Assembly: GCA_900472175.1 (NCBI GenBank)
Contig: UCHD01000019.1
Coordinates: forward strand, 118,769-182,768
Length of the DNA stretch: 64,000 nt
DNA from: Hyphomicrobiales bacterium
GTDB taxonomy: Bacteria > Pseudomonadota > Alphaproteobacteria > Rhizobiales > Rhizobiaceae
Reading direction: 5' to 3'
Both the position numbers and the translations under genes were made by a program. The notes under the pieces are model-generated. The model did no database searches. It saw only the letters and a list, made by a program, of their open reading frames with translations, and was not told the origin of the DNA. Positions 37,827-47,176 of this stretch are shown here, piece by piece. Every line of letters begins with the position of its first letter. The first letter of the stretch is position 1.

Positions 37827-38543
37827 ATGGCTTCGCAATACAGCATCATCATCAAAAACATGGCGGCGCAGACCATGTCTTTCTACGCCTTCCAGAAGCA
37901 GGCGTCTTTTACCAATTCCGGTGCAACGCCCACGATCCTATCCAGCAGCCTGGCGGCCGGAACTCTCGCACCCAATGCCAGCTCCGGCGCACAGCTGGAT
38001 TTTAGCTTCGATGCCCAAAATCATGCCGGTGCAAAAAGTACCGCCACATCCGCGTCTCAGGTAAAATTCAATGCGAGCATCGCAGTGGCCAGCGCCAAAA
38101 GCGCAATCAACAGCGCGGCTGCGGTGCAGCCGATCGACTTGACGACGTCGACACCAGGCCAGCCGGTCAACAATTTTTCCACCCTGACAATAAGCCCCTT
38201 GGGTTTGTCGGCAGCAACCTACCAGGCGGGCCTGGTTTCAGGTTTCTTCGGCATTCAGGTCCCATCCTACACGCCTGCGCCTGTGCCGCAGCTCTATTGC
38301 GGGTGCGCGGCCATCAACCAGGACGGAAGCATTACATTGTCGAGCTTCATCGATCCGCTTCCCAACGGCCAAGTATATTGCGCGCCATATGCAACATATT
38401 ACGTGAAGGTTGGAGCTGTGTCTGTCGGGGAAGCCGTGACGTACGGAACAAGCCAAGCTGCAGAGTGCGATTTCACCGCTGGATACACGGTAGTCAACGT
38501 TCAATACGAAAGTAATGGGTCATTCACGACAAAGGGGAGCTGA
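37827..38543 (+). CDS. Unrecognised beta-rich protein B (paralogue of the gene at 37007)
   Basis: 238 residues, unknown family. Shared landmarks with protein A: N-terminal strand ending in Asn, FYAFQKQA, ILSSSL, PIDL, ISPLGLS, VPSYTPAP, ITLSSF, YCAPYATYYVKVG and ECDFTAGYTVVNV. It has extra cysteines in LYCGCAA. No signal peptide. GGAGG at 37813-37817 supports the start. Tandem divergence from A indicates an old duplication and selection for both copies. Might be secreted by a signal-peptide-independent route; not shown by sequence. Confidence 0.75.
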   Translation: MASQYSIIIKNMAAQTMSFYAFQKQASFTNSGATPTILSSSLAAGTLAPNASSGAQLDFSFDAQNHAGAKSTATSASQVKFNASIAVASAKSAINSAAAVQPIDLTTSTPGQPVNNFSTLTISPLGLSAATYQAGLVSGFFGIQVPSYTPAPVPQLYCGCAAINQDGSITLSSFIDPLPNGQVYCAPYATYYVKVGAVSVGEAVTYGTSQAAECDFTAGYTVVNVQYESNGSFTTKGS

Positions 38544-38633
38544 CGGATGCTTTAGAAAATACACGATACGTCTTCACGATCCAGATTTTACCTGAAGCGC
38601 TTTTACGCGGCGCCAACCAATGGGAGTTTCAAC

Positions 38634-38909
38634 ATGGCAACCTATTATAACATCACGCTGAACGCCAACATTCCGCATGGGTCCGATATTCTCAACAAGC
38701 CCTGCAGGGTTGTCTTCAGCTACCCCGAGGGCAGCTTTTCTCTTCCCTATTCCGGCACGGTGTTTGCCTGGCCAACCGCCAATACCGTGCGGATCAGCTC
38801 CCCGGTGCTGAATATCGACGCTGCGTGGGTTGGCGCGAATGGCGGAACGCTGACCATCCAAACCGGCGGCGGACTTGCCTACGGCATTACCGCTTTTGCG
38901 AAAATGTGA
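38634..38909 (+). CDS. Unrecognised small protein C of the same cluster
   Basis: 91 residues, unknown. It opens MATYYNITLNAN, recalling the openings of A (MSTLLTINVTN) and B (MASQYSIIIKN): small residue after Met, then a strand ending in Asn. Predicted beta-rich (VVFSYPEGSFSLPY, TVRISSPVLNI, GTLTIQTGGGLAYGITAF). GGGAG seven bases ahead of the ATG. Placed 90 bases after B, probably co-transcribed. It might be a chaperone, immunity partner or subunit of A/B; none is demonstrated. Confidence 0.65.
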   Translation: MATYYNITLNANIPHGSDILNKPCRVVFSYPEGSFSLPYSGTVFAWPTANTVRISSPVLNIDAAWVGANGGTLTIQTGGGLAYGITAFAKM

Positions 38910-39102
38910 CCGGACTGGTGTCGGGATCGATACCTCGCTGATCAGATCTGACAATACTGGCCGCTGTGGCTCATGTCCGAAAGGATACGCGCAGCGGCCT
39001 TATCTCGTGTGAGTGCGTGTTGCCGCTTCCGAACGCTTGCGCTAAGCCTGCGTCGAGCCGGTGGCGCGAAACTGCTCTTTCGGCGAGATGTGCGGAGAAA
39101 AC

Positions 39103-39549
39103 ATGTCCGGTCAATCGCTTGTCACCTATGTCGGCGTGGCGCATCCGTGGATGTGCGACATCATGGGTCATATGAATGTTCGCCATTATGCGGCGATGTT
39201 CGATGATGCCAGCTTCCAGCTCCTCGGCCACATCGCCGGCGTCGAAGGACCTGCCGATACCAGCCGCGGCTGGGCCGATGTCCGATCCGAAGTCGAATAC
39301 AAACATGAAACCACGGCTGGCGCGCTGCTGACGATCCGTTCCCATGTAATCAAGGTTGGCCGCAGTTCGGTCGCGTTCGAACAGGTGATGTCTGGCTCGC
39401 TGGACGGCTTGGTTCACGCCGTCAACAGAACGGTCAGCGTCCGGTTCGATCTGGTCGAGCGGGTCGCAGTGGGACTTGATGCCGAGATGCGGGCACGTGC
39501 AGAGGCGCTTCAAGCCGGGGCTGCGGCCAACGAAAACAATTCGCGTTAG
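39103..39549 (+). CDS. Hotdog-fold acyl-CoA thioesterase (4-hydroxybenzoyl-CoA thioesterase-like)
   Basis: 148 residues. The motif HPWMCDIMGHMNVRHYAAMFDDA contains the catalytic aspartate and the GHMN of the 4HBT group; VEYKHETTAGALLTIRSHVIKVGRSSVAFEQ is the beta-sheet core. GGAG five bases ahead of the ATG. Hydrolyses an acyl-CoA thioester in the cytoplasm; substrate unknown. Convergent with the LysR gene with a 4-base overlap. Confidence 0.85.
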   Translation: MSGQSLVTYVGVAHPWMCDIMGHMNVRHYAAMFDDASFQLLGHIAGVEGPADTSRGWADVRSEVEYKHETTAGALLTIRSHVIKVGRSSVAFEQVMSGSLDGLVHAVNRTVSVRFDLVERVAVGLDAEMRARAEALQAGAAANENNSR

Positions 39550-40505
39550 GCGCCGTAGATGCGCTGCTCGAGCGGCGTTTCGGCGATTGCGGTCTGGATG
39601 CCGGTTATCAACGCCTTTTCGGCGCGGTTGACGATCTTTTCCGGGTTGATCAGCAGGAAGACATCGATGGCAGGTGGCGTCTCATAAGGCGGCAGCCGCC
39701 AGAGCACGCCGTCGGCGACATCACGCCGCGCGACGTGGAGCGGCAATGGCCCGATCCCCAGCCCCGCGACGATCATGCGGCGCACCTCTTCAAGGCTTGA
39801 CGATACGCCAACCACGTTGGTGGCGAGTTTCGCCTCGCTGCGCAGAAGTGCGACGGGCCTGAGCACATCAGCGATATTATCGGTGTGGAACGAGACGGAC
39901 GGTTCGCCTTTCAGGTCTGCGAGCGTCAAGTCCCCCTGCCCGAAGAAGCGATGATCCGGCCCGCAGAAAAAGCCGAAGAATTCCCGGTAGACCATCGTGT
40001 AATCGAGGGCGGTATCGCGGTTGCTGACAAGGCATAGCCCAAGTGACGCTCGCTTTTCACGGACCTGTCGCGTTACCTCGCCGCTGGTCGCGACCGAGAT
40101 GGTCAGAGTGGCACGTGGGTGGCTGCGATGAAATGCCGTCAGCGCCTTGTCGAAGATCGGTGAGATGACATGGCTGGCGACGGCGATCGTGACATGGCCG
40201 GTCACGTCATCGCCGACGCCGCGCACCAGTTGAGGCAGCTGTGAAATCGCACCGAAGACCTCGATGCTCTGCTCATAGAGCAGCTGGCCGACATCCGTCA
40301 GTTCGAAGCGGGTGGCGTCGCGCTCGACCAGTCGGCGGCCGACCCGGTCTTCCAGGCGGCGCAGCGCATTGCTGACACTCGGTTGCTTGAGGTTGAGCTG
40401 CTCGGCGGCACGGGTAATGCTCTTCACTTCTGCAATCACCACGAAGGTCCGTAGCAGGTTCCAGTCCAGTTCCCAGACCAGCCGTTCAGATCGTGATGGT
40501 ATCAT
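39546..40505 (-). CDS. LysR-family regulator
   Basis: 319 residues. N-terminal HTH: WNLLRTFVVIAEVKSITRAAEQLNLKQPSVSNALRRLEDRVGRRLVERD; then the effector domain with HVTIAVASHVISPIF and GLGIGPLPLHVARRDVADGVL. It is divergent from the amino-acid ABC operon and an ATTAT-N11-ATAAT LysR box lies between, so it likely controls that transporter. Confidence 0.92.
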   Translation of the reverse strand: MIPSRSERLVWELDWNLLRTFVVIAEVKSITRAAEQLNLKQPSVSNALRRLEDRVGRRLVERDATRFELTDVGQLLYEQSIEVFGAISQLPQLVRGVGDDVTGHVTIAVASHVISPIFDKALTAFHRSHPRATLTISVATSGEVTRQVREKRASLGLCLVSNRDTALDYTMVYREFFGFFCGPDHRFFGQGDLTLADLKGEPSVSFHTDNIADVLRPVALLRSEAKLATNVVGVSSSLEEVRRMIVAGLGIGPLPLHVARRDVADGVLWRLPPYETPPAIDVFLLINPEKIVNRAEKALITGIQTAIAETPLEQRIYGA

Positions 40506-40531
40506 TCCTGAAATCTATGCCTTCTATTTCC

Positions 40532-40552
40532 ATTATCTATTTGCGCAATAAT
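40532..40552. promoter_or_regulatory. LysR binding box (T-N11-A)
   Basis: ATTAT (40532-40536) and ATAAT (40548-40552) form a perfect interrupted dyad with exactly 11 bases between T and A, the classical LysR-type site. It is 27 bases from the LysR start codon and 90 from the binding-protein start. Confidence 0.6.
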
Positions 40553-40641
40553 AGAACTAAAGCAATCATCAAATCCGGAAGGCGCGTCCACGCGTACCCA
40601 AGCGACAGAGAATGCGCTTTCATCCAGAGGACAACAGCAAC

Positions 40642-41424
40642 ATGAAGACACTCATTTCAGGCCTCGTGGCCGCCACCCTGGCCCTTGCTGCCAGCTTTAC
40701 TGCTTTTACGGCCAGCGCCGACGATCTGGAGGCGATCAAGTCCTCCGGTGAAATCCGCATCGCCATGTCCGGCCAGTATCCTCCGTTCAATTTTGTCAAC
40801 GAGAAGAACGAAGTCGTCGGCTTTGATGCCTCGATCGGAACGGCGATCGCCGAACGCGTCGGCGTCAAGGGTACGCTGGTCACGACCGCCTGGGACGGCA
40901 TCATCGCTGGCCTGCTTGCCAACAAGTTCGACACCGTCGTAGGCTCGATGACCATCACACCGGAGCGCGAGAAGGTCGTCGATTTCGTCGGTCCGTACTA
41001 CCATGCCGGCCGTGCGGTCTTCGTCAACGAAGCCTCGAACGTCCAGAAGCTGGACGAACTGAAGGGCAAGACACTCGGCGTCACGCTGGGCGAAACCCAT
41101 GAGAAATGGGCTCGCGAACAGGGCGGCTGGGACGTGCGCACCTACAAGGGCCTGCCGGAACTGCTGCTCGAACTGAAGGCCGGCCGCGTCGATGCCATCG
41201 TTGTCGACAACATCCCGGTGATGGTTGCCGTCAAGGAAACCGGCGAAAAGGTCCGCCGTCTCGAAACGCCCGACATCGAAGGCGGCAGCGTCGCCATCGG
41301 CATCGCCATCCGCAAGAACAATCCGGAGCTGAAGGCTGCGATGCAGAAGGCGCTCGACGAGATGATGGCGGATGGATCCTACGAGAAGATCGCCATGGAA
41401 TGGGTTGGCAGCGACATCCGCTGA
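40642..41424 (+). CDS. ABC periplasmic binding protein, polar amino acid family 3
   Basis: 260 residues. Signal peptide to about TASA-DD, then the family 3 features SGEIRIAMSGQYPPFNFVNEKNEVVGFDASIGTAIAERVG, WDGIIAGLLANKFDTVVGSMTITPEREKVVDF and VDAIVVDNIPVM. Start chosen for the signal peptide and a GAGGA nine bases ahead. Binds an amino acid or related small polar compound; opine or octopine-type ligands are also possible in rhizobia. Confidence 0.93.
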   Translation: MKTLISGLVAATLALAASFTAFTASADDLEAIKSSGEIRIAMSGQYPPFNFVNEKNEVVGFDASIGTAIAERVGVKGTLVTTAWDGIIAGLLANKFDTVVGSMTITPEREKVVDFVGPYYHAGRAVFVNEASNVQKLDELKGKTLGVTLGETHEKWAREQGGWDVRTYKGLPELLLELKAGRVDAIVVDNIPVMVAVKETGEKVRRLETPDIEGGSVAIGIAIRKNNPELKAAMQKALDEMMADGSYEKIAMEWVGSDIR

Positions 41425-41505
41425 TCGATCGATAGCCAAGAACATTTGGCCGGCTGAAATAAGCCGGCCAAATGCCGTTCGCAGGCCTTTTCCGGAGTTT
41501 TTCCC

Positions 41506-42153
41506 ATGGATTTCCCGCTGATGCTGCGCGTCTTCCCGTTTTTCGTGGAAGCCGCTTGGGTCACCGTGCAGATATCGGTGCTGTCGTTGCTGCTTGGTCT
41601 TGTGGTCGCAGCCATCATCGCTTCGGCGAAGATGTCGGGTTCGTTTGTGCTGCGGACAATCGGCAGTCTCTATGTCAGCGTGTTTCGCGGCACACCCTGC
41701 CTGATCCAGCTGTTCGTTCTTTATTTCGGCGGTCCACAGATCGGCATCAATCTCGATCCTTTTGCCGCCGGTGTCATCGGACTGGGGTTGAACATCGGCG
41801 CCTACATGGCCGAATCCATTCGCGGCGGCATTATCGGCGTCGATCGGGGCCAGGTGGAGGCCTCGCGCACCATCGGCTTCAGCCGGCTGCAGACACTACG
41901 CCTTGTTGTCCTGCCGCAGGCGGCACGGCTGATGATCCGCCCGCTTGGCGTCAACGCCGTCGGCCTGATCAAGGGGTCCGCTCTGGTTTCGACGATCTCG
42001 GTCGTCGAACTCACCTATACGGCGCAGCGTTTCATCGGTTCCACCTACAAGCCGTTCGAGATCTTCGGCATTGCCGCCCTGCTCTACATGATCATCGTCT
42101 ACGTTGTGGCGCGGGCGGTCGACGTTCTCGACCGGCGCTACGCCATCAACTGA
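41506..42153 (+). CDS. Polar amino acid ABC permease, first subunit
   Basis: 215 residues of the HisMQ/GlnP group. MRVFPFFVEAAWVTVQISVLSLLLGLVVA is the first span; FRGTPCLIQLFVLYFGGPQIGI and the EAA loop (EASRTIGFSRLQTLRLVVLPQAARLMIRPLG) are diagnostic. Forms a heterodimer with the next permease; 13 bases separate the stop from the next start. Confidence 0.93.
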   Translation: MDFPLMLRVFPFFVEAAWVTVQISVLSLLLGLVVAAIIASAKMSGSFVLRTIGSLYVSVFRGTPCLIQLFVLYFGGPQIGINLDPFAAGVIGLGLNIGAYMAESIRGGIIGVDRGQVEASRTIGFSRLQTLRLVVLPQAARLMIRPLGVNAVGLIKGSALVSTISVVELTYTAQRFIGSTYKPFEIFGIAALLYMIIVYVVARAVDVLDRRYAIN

Positions 42154-42166
42154 GGGAGCGCGCAAC

Positions 42167-42826
42167 ATGCAAGGTCTCGATTTCAGCGTCGTTACGCCCT
42201 ATACCGACCTCCTGTTCATGGGTGTGTGGTGGACGGTGGTACTGACCATCAGCGGAGCCGTCATCAGCTTCTTCTTCGGCATCTTCTTTGCCGTCGCCGT
42301 GCTCTACGCGCCGAAGGTGATTGCCTACCCGATCCGCTTCTTCATGTGGCTGTTCATGGGGACGCCGCTGCTTTTGCAGCTCTTCCTGATCTATTTCGGC
42401 CTTGCGCAGATCGGCCTTAACGTGCCGGCGCTGGCTGCCGGCATCATTGGCCTTGGACTTCACTTTGCTGTCTACAATGCCGATGTCATGCGCGCCGGGA
42501 TCGTCGCTGTTGATGCCGGGCAGACGGAAGGTGCGCGCAGTATCGGTTTCGGCCGGTTCCAGACGCTGCGTTATGTCGTCATTCCGCAGGCGGTGCGCAA
42601 CACGCTGCCCTCGATCGGCAACAATCTGATCGTGCTGTTGAAGGAATCGTCGCTGGTTTCGATCATCGGCATTGCCGAACTTGTGCACTCGGCCCAGTTG
42701 GCCATCAGCGAAACATTCCGGCCATTCGAGTTCTACATCACGGTGGCAGCACTCTATTACATACTCAATCTCGTCCTTGAAACCGGTTTGCGGCAGGTCG
42801 AAAAACAAGTGGAGGTATCCCGATGA
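42167..42826 (+). CDS. Polar amino acid ABC permease, second subunit
   Basis: 219 residues, HisMQ type: [50 protein letters not shown] and the EAA loop [39 protein letters not shown] lies 8 bases upstream of the ATG, so the longer upstream frame is not used. Its stop overlaps the ATPase start by four bases (ATGA). Confidence 0.93.
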   Translation: MQGLDFSVVTPYTDLLFMGVWWTVVLTISGAVISFFFGIFFAVAVLYAPKVIAYPIRFFMWLFMGTPLLLQLFLIYFGLAQIGLNVPALAAGIIGLGLHFAVYNADVMRAGIVAVDAGQTEGARSIGFGRFQTLRYVVIPQAVRNTLPSIGNNLIVLLKESSLVSIIGIAELVHSAQLAISETFRPFEFYITVAALYYILNLVLETGLRQVEKQVEVSR

Positions 42827-43587
42827 CCGTCCAGCGGCCCATGGTCGAGGTAAAGGGCGCCCGCAAGGCCTATGGCGCCCTGGAAGTCCTCAAGGGGATC
42901 GATCTCTCCGTCACACGCGGCCAGATCGTTGCCATTATCGGCCCGAGCGGTTCCGGCAAAAGCACGCTTCTGCGCTCCATCAATCATCTTGAAACGCTAA
43001 ACGGCGGCGAGATCTGGCTTGATGGCGTGCAGGTCAATCAACCCCTGCGCGGCGCGGCGTTCGAGCGGCACATCAATGCGGTGCGCCAGCAGATGGGCAT
43101 GGTGTTCCAGCACTTCAATCTGTTTCCGCATCTGACGGTGCTGGAGAACATCACCATGGGGCCGGTCATTCTCAAGGGCATGGCCAAGATTGCGGCCCGC
43201 GAGCTTGCTGTGGAACTGTTGTCGAAAGTCGGGCTGGCGGAGAAGGTCGATGCCTATCCGTCACGGCTGTCCGGCGGGCAGAAGCAGCGTGTCGCCATCG
43301 CCCGGGCGCTCGCCATGCAGCCGAAGGTGATGCTGTTCGACGAAGCGACATCGGCGCTCGACCCTGAGCTGGTCGACGAGGTCAACGCGGTAATGAAGCA
43401 ACTCGCCGCCGAGCATATGACCATGCTGATCGTCACCCACGAGATGCGCTTTGCCGGCGAGGTTGCCGATCGCGTCCTGTTCATGGATGGCGGCGTCGTC
43501 GTCGAAGAAGGGCCGCCGAGTGAGATTTTCCGCGCCCCGGTTCAGGATCGGACCAAGGCCTTCCTGAAGAAGTATCTGGCCGCATAA
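42823..43587 (+). CDS. Polar amino acid ABC ATPase (GlnQ/HisP type)
   Basis: 254 residues. Walker [28 protein letters not shown], signature [18 protein letters not shown], Walker [17 protein letters not shown] and H-loop [14 protein letters not shown] are all intact. The tail ([22 protein letters not shown]) is typical. Last gene of the LysR-controlled uptake operon. Confidence 0.95.
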   Translation: MTVQRPMVEVKGARKAYGALEVLKGIDLSVTRGQIVAIIGPSGSGKSTLLRSINHLETLNGGEIWLDGVQVNQPLRGAAFERHINAVRQQMGMVFQHFNLFPHLTVLENITMGPVILKGMAKIAARELAVELLSKVGLAEKVDAYPSRLSGGQKQRVAIARALAMQPKVMLFDEATSALDPELVDEVNAVMKQLAAEHMTMLIVTHEMRFAGEVADRVLFMDGGVVVEEGPPSEIFRAPVQDRTKAFLKKYLAA

Positions 43588-43598
43588 ATGATACGATC

Positions 43599-43632
43599 CG
43601 TCATGTCGGAAACTAGTTCCGGCATGACGTTT
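43599..43632 (+). terminator. Terminator of the amino acid ABC operon
   Basis: CGTCATGTCGGAA (43599-43611) and TTCCGGCATGACG (43617-43629) form a 13-bp stem with one G-U and a 5-base loop, 12 bases after the ATPase stop, followed by TTT. From 43633 to about 43980 I see no gene or element. Confidence 0.65.
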
Positions 43633-43990
43633 GACGCCGGCGCAGTAGTGCCTGCCAGGCATCCGCGCGCCGCCATTGTTGCGGCAGGAACGCATGCGCC
43701 CCAGCGTCCCATCATCCTTGGCGGCTACCGCGCAAATATTGCCAATAACGCCGCTATGGCCTGAAACTCTCCCTCAGACTGTTTACCCGGTACGCCTCAA
43801 AATCGGGATGCCGAAGCCGGCGTGCGATGCTGCAAGACAGCAGGGCTAATCCGCTGCCCGCTGGTGCTTCCAAAAGGATTTCCATCTATCGCAGCTTACG
43901 GAACTGTGTGCTCACAGCGCCTCGCTTCACTGCGCATGGATGCCTCGGACGGATATGGTCCATGCCAAATAGCTTCTTCCAAAGCTCTAT

Positions 43991-44020
43991 TTGACTTTTG
44001 TCAATAGTGATGACTATTGT
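43991..44020 (+). promoter_or_regulatory. SorC promoter with overlapping inverted repeats
   Basis: TTGACT (43991-43996) and TATTGT (44015-44020) lie 18 bases apart and form a good promoter. Two dyads overlap it: TTGAC-N4-GTCAA (43991-44004) and CAATAGT-N4-ACTATTG (44002-44019). The same TTGAC/GTCAA half-sites occur in the mtnK-transporter intergenic region. Autoregulation by the SorC protein is likely. Confidence 0.6.
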
Positions 44021-44046
44021 CTAATTCGGCGATTTAAGGAGATATG

Positions 44047-45018
44047 ATGCCCATCCGGTCCACCGATCAGATCCTGCACAAGGCCGCGTGGCTTTACTAT
44101 ACCCATGGCCTTCGACAGGATGAAGTGGCGCAGCGGCTGAATATTTCCCGTGCGTCCGTCGCCACCTATCTGCGGCGTGCCCGCGAAACCGGCATCGTCA
44201 ACATAGCAACATCGACACAGCTGTTTGCCGACGACATTTTGGCGCGGCAGCTGGAGGATGCACTCGGCCTGACCTCGGTGTGGATCGTGCCGGAAGACCG
44301 CCAGGCCATGGATCCAACTGCGGAAATGCCTGTGGTTGCCGCCGCAGTGTTTCAGGAGTTGATTAACAAGGGCGATCGCGTCGGCGTCGCCTGGGGCCGC
44401 ACAGTCTACCACCTGGCCGACGTTATGCCCTATGCCGACCTGCAGGGTGTCACGGTCGTCCAGTTGTGCGGAAATCTTGGAGCACCCTATTCCTATAGGC
44501 CGGACCAGTGCACGACGGAAATAGCCCGGCGCCTGAATGCGGAGGGCATCAATGTCTATGCGCCGCTTGTACTGAGTTCTGAACAATTGGCTGCTGCCCT
44601 ACGTGCCGAACCGGTGATCCGCGAGCAGATGGCGACAATTTCCGACTGCCAGCTGGCACTCTATTCCGTGGGTGGCATCGAGGATGATAGTCATCTGGTG
44701 AAATGCGGCGCGCTGACAGCTGAAGAAATGCACGCGCTGGGAGAAACGGGCGCTGCCGGGGTCATTGCCGGCCAGATCATCGACCATGCTGGCCAATGGC
44801 TGGACTGTGCCTATAACCGGCGCTGTATTTCCGCTGATCTGGATTCCATCCGGGCGATCGGCAAGCGCATGATGGTGGTGCAGGAAGACGGAAAGTTCGA
44901 GCCGCTGGTGGCGGCGATCAAAGGCGGCTTCGCCTCGCATCTGGTGGTGACCACCTCCATGGCCCGGCGGCTTCTTGAGCGCTGGACCACAGAGGCCCGC
45001 AGCCGCTCCGCGCCGTAA
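44047..45018 (+). CDS. SorC/DeoR-type sugar-binding transcriptional regulator
   Basis: 323 residues. The N-terminal helix-turn-helix is KAAWLYYTHGLRQDEVAQRLNISRASVATYLRRA; the rest is a SorC sugar-phosphate-binding domain (GDRVGVAWGRTVYHLADVMP, VVQLCGNLGAPYSYRPD, GVIAGQIIDHAGQWLD). AAGGAG at 44036-44041 fits the second of two adjacent ATGs best. SorC proteins are usually released from or activated at operators by sugars or sugar phosphates. It heads the pentose cluster that includes the aldolase/SDR, Rbs-type transporter and mtnK operon. Confidence 0.92.
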   Translation: MPIRSTDQILHKAAWLYYTHGLRQDEVAQRLNISRASVATYLRRARETGIVNIATSTQLFADDILARQLEDALGLTSVWIVPEDRQAMDPTAEMPVVAAAVFQELINKGDRVGVAWGRTVYHLADVMPYADLQGVTVVQLCGNLGAPYSYRPDQCTTEIARRLNAEGINVYAPLVLSSEQLAAALRAEPVIREQMATISDCQLALYSVGGIEDDSHLVKCGALTAEEMHALGETGAAGVIAGQIIDHAGQWLDCAYNRRCISADLDSIRAIGKRMMVVQEDGKFEPLVAAIKGGFASHLVVTTSMARRLLERWTTEARSRSAP

Positions 45019-45089
45019 ACCATCTCAATCATACCTGATCCGCCCGGCGAGGACCGGGCCTGAAAACCTGCCCAAGGGAGGAGCAAGCA

Positions 45090-47144
45090 ATGAAAAATCT
45101 CTGGAGCGACACTGACGCCGAAGCGATGGTCGCAACCTATGCCGCAAAGGGCATCAACCGCGATCTGGCGCTGCGGACTTATACGACGCGGCTGCTCGGC
45201 GGTGATCCACGGCTGGTGCTCCATGGTGGCGGCAATACCTCGGTGAAGACCATGGTCAGCGATCTGATCGGTGACGAATGGGATGTGCTCTGCGTCAAGG
45301 GCAGTGGCTGGGACATGAGGATCATCGAGCCTGCAGGGCTTCCCGCCGTCAAGATCGCGCCTCTCTTGAAGGCACGTAAGCTGACCAAGCTTTCGGACGA
45401 GGACATGGTCACGCTGCAGCGCGCCAACCTGATCGATCCCGCCTCGCCAAATCCCTCCGTCGAGGCCTTGCTGCACGCTTTCATTCCGCACAAATTTGTC
45501 GATCACACCCACTCGACCGGCGTTCTGGCGATTGCCGACCTTGAGGGCAGCATGGAGATCAGCGCCAAGGTGTTCGGGCCGAAGATGGGGTTGGTGCCCT
45601 ATGTGATGCCCGGCTTCGACCTTGCCAAGTTGGCCGCCGAAGTCTTCGACCGAGACCCGACGGTGGACGGCCTGATCCTCGACAAACACGGCATCTTCAC
45701 CTTCGGCGCCACGGCCAAGGAAGCCTATGACCGGATGATCCACTATGTGACGCTGGCCGAAGACTATGTGGCGAAGAACGGCAAGAACCCGTTCACTCCG
45801 GCCGCCCTGCCCGCAAATCTCGCCAAGCCCAATGACATCGCCGCCATGCTGCGCGGTGCCGTTGCAGTCTCCAAGGGTGAAGGCCGGTATGACCGGATGA
45901 TCGGCGAGTTTCGCACCTCGCCGGCCATCCTCGACTTCGTCAATGCAGCTGAGGTCGAGGACATGGCCTCGCGTGGCGTTTCGACACCGGATCTGTCCAT
46001 CCGCATCAAGACCGGACCGATGGTGCTGCCGGCGCCGAATGCAAGCAATCTGGATGGATACAAGGCGGCGATTGCCGACCGCGTGGCGCAGTTCGTGGAA
46101 AACTACACTGCATATTTCAAGCAGAACGACGGCCGCGACGACGTCAAACGCGTCATGCTCGATCCGATGCCACGGCTGACGCTGGTGCCGGGGTTGGGCA
46201 TGTTCGGCCACGGCCGGACCCTGAAGGACGCCAAGATCGCTGCCGATGTCGGAGAAATGTGGATCGAGGCCGCCCGTGACGCCGAATCCATCGGGCGTTT
46301 CCAGCCGGTCAGCAAGCCCGACCTGTTTGATCTGGAATACTGGTCATTGGAACAGGCAAAGCTTGCTGGCGCCAAGGCGAAACTGTTCACCGGTCAGGTC
46401 GCCATCGTCACTGGTGGTGCTGGTGCCATCGGCGCAGCAACCGCAAAGGCTTTTGCCCGTGAAGGTGCGCATGTCGTGGTTCTTGATCTCGATGGTGGGA
46501 AAGCGGCGGAGGCTGCGAAGTCGATCGGCAATCAGTCGATCGGTCTTGGCTGCGATGTCACGGACGCAGCGTCCGTGAGGGCGGCATTCGATGCCGCGGT
46601 CACCACCTATGGCGGCGTTGACATCGTCGTCTCCAATGCGGGCGCCGCCTGGGAGAGCCCGATTGCCACCATGGACGACGCCTTGCTGCGCAAAAGCTTC
46701 GAACTCAATTTCTTCTCGCATCAAAGCGTCGCGCAGAATGCTGTCCGGATCATGAAGGAGCAGGCAACCGGTGGGGTTCTGCTGTTCAATGCCAGCAAGC
46801 AGGCGGTCAATCCCGGCGCCAATTTCGGGGCCTACGGCCTGCCCAAGGCCGCGGCGCTGTTCCTGTCGCGCCAATATGCTCTGGAGCATGGAAAGGACGG
46901 CATACGCTCGAACGCCGTCAACGCTGACCGTATCCGCTCCGGTCTGCTCAACGAGGAGATGATCGCCAATCGCTCGGCGGCCCGGGGCCTGTCGGTCAAG
47001 GATTATATGGGCGGCAACCTGCTTGGCCTCGAAGTCACGGCCGACGATGTCGCTCAGGCTTTCGTGCATCAGGCTTTGGCCGAGCGCACCACCGCCGATG
47101 TCACCACTGTCGATGGCGGGAACATCGCTGCGGCGATGCGGTAA
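45090..47144 (+). CDS. Bifunctional class II ketose-1-phosphate aldolase/short-chain dehydrogenase (RhaD type)
   Basis: 684 residues in two parts. The class II aldolase domain (about 1-385) shows LVLHGGGNTSVK, the zinc-site HTHSTG and LDKHGIFTFG. An SDR domain (about 388-684) has GGAGAIGAA and the catalytic pair Tyr582/Lys586 (YGLPK). Rhizobial RhaD has the same fusion and cleaves rhamnulose-1-phosphate to DHAP and lactaldehyde, the SDR domain oxidising the aldehyde. Here no rhamnose genes are near; with MtnK and MtnA the substrate is more likely a pentulose-1-phosphate (for example 5-deoxyribulose-1-phosphate). It lies downstream of the SorC gene. Confidence 0.9.
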   Translation: MKNLWSDTDAEAMVATYAAKGINRDLALRTYTTRLLGGDPRLVLHGGGNTSVKTMVSDLIGDEWDVLCVKGSGWDMRIIEPAGLPAVKIAPLLKARKLTKLSDEDMVTLQRANLIDPASPNPSVEALLHAFIPHKFVDHTHSTGVLAIADLEGSMEISAKVFGPKMGLVPYVMPGFDLAKLAAEVFDRDPTVDGLILDKHGIFTFGATAKEAYDRMIHYVTLAEDYVAKNGKNPFTPAALPANLAKPNDIAAMLRGAVAVSKGEGRYDRMIGEFRTSPAILDFVNAAEVEDMASRGVSTPDLSIRIKTGPMVLPAPNASNLDGYKAAIADRVAQFVENYTAYFKQNDGRDDVKRVMLDPMPRLTLVPGLGMFGHGRTLKDAKIAADVGEMWIEAARDAESIGRFQPVSKPDLFDLEYWSLEQAKLAGAKAKLFTGQVAIVTGGAGAIGAATAKAFAREGAHVVVLDLDGGKAAEAAKSIGNQSIGLGCDVTDAASVRAAFDAAVTTYGGVDIVVSNAGAAWESPIATMDDALLRKSFELNFFSHQSVAQNAVRIMKEQATGGVLLFNASKQAVNPGANFGAYGLPKAAALFLSRQYALEHGKDGIRSNAVNADRIRSGLLNEEMIANRSAARGLSVKDYMGGNLLGLEVTADDVAQAFVHQALAERTTADVTTVDGGNIAAAMR

Positions 47145-47154
47145 GTCATGATAG

Positions 47155-47176
47155 CGACCTCGTTCAGGCGAGGTCG
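47155..47176. terminator. Hairpin between the convergent aldolase/SDR and vapC genes
   Basis: CGACCTCG (47155-47162) and CGAGGTCG (47169-47176) form a perfect 8-bp stem with a 6-base loop. It starts 11 bases after the aldolase stop and overlaps the end of vapC. It may terminate transcription from both sides; no T-run is present. Confidence 0.45.

Noticed and set aside
44811..46211. Minus-strand frame antisense to the aldolase domain
   Set aside because: The other strand encodes a bifunctional enzyme with all catalytic residues; the frame has His/Asp/Gly-biased composition.
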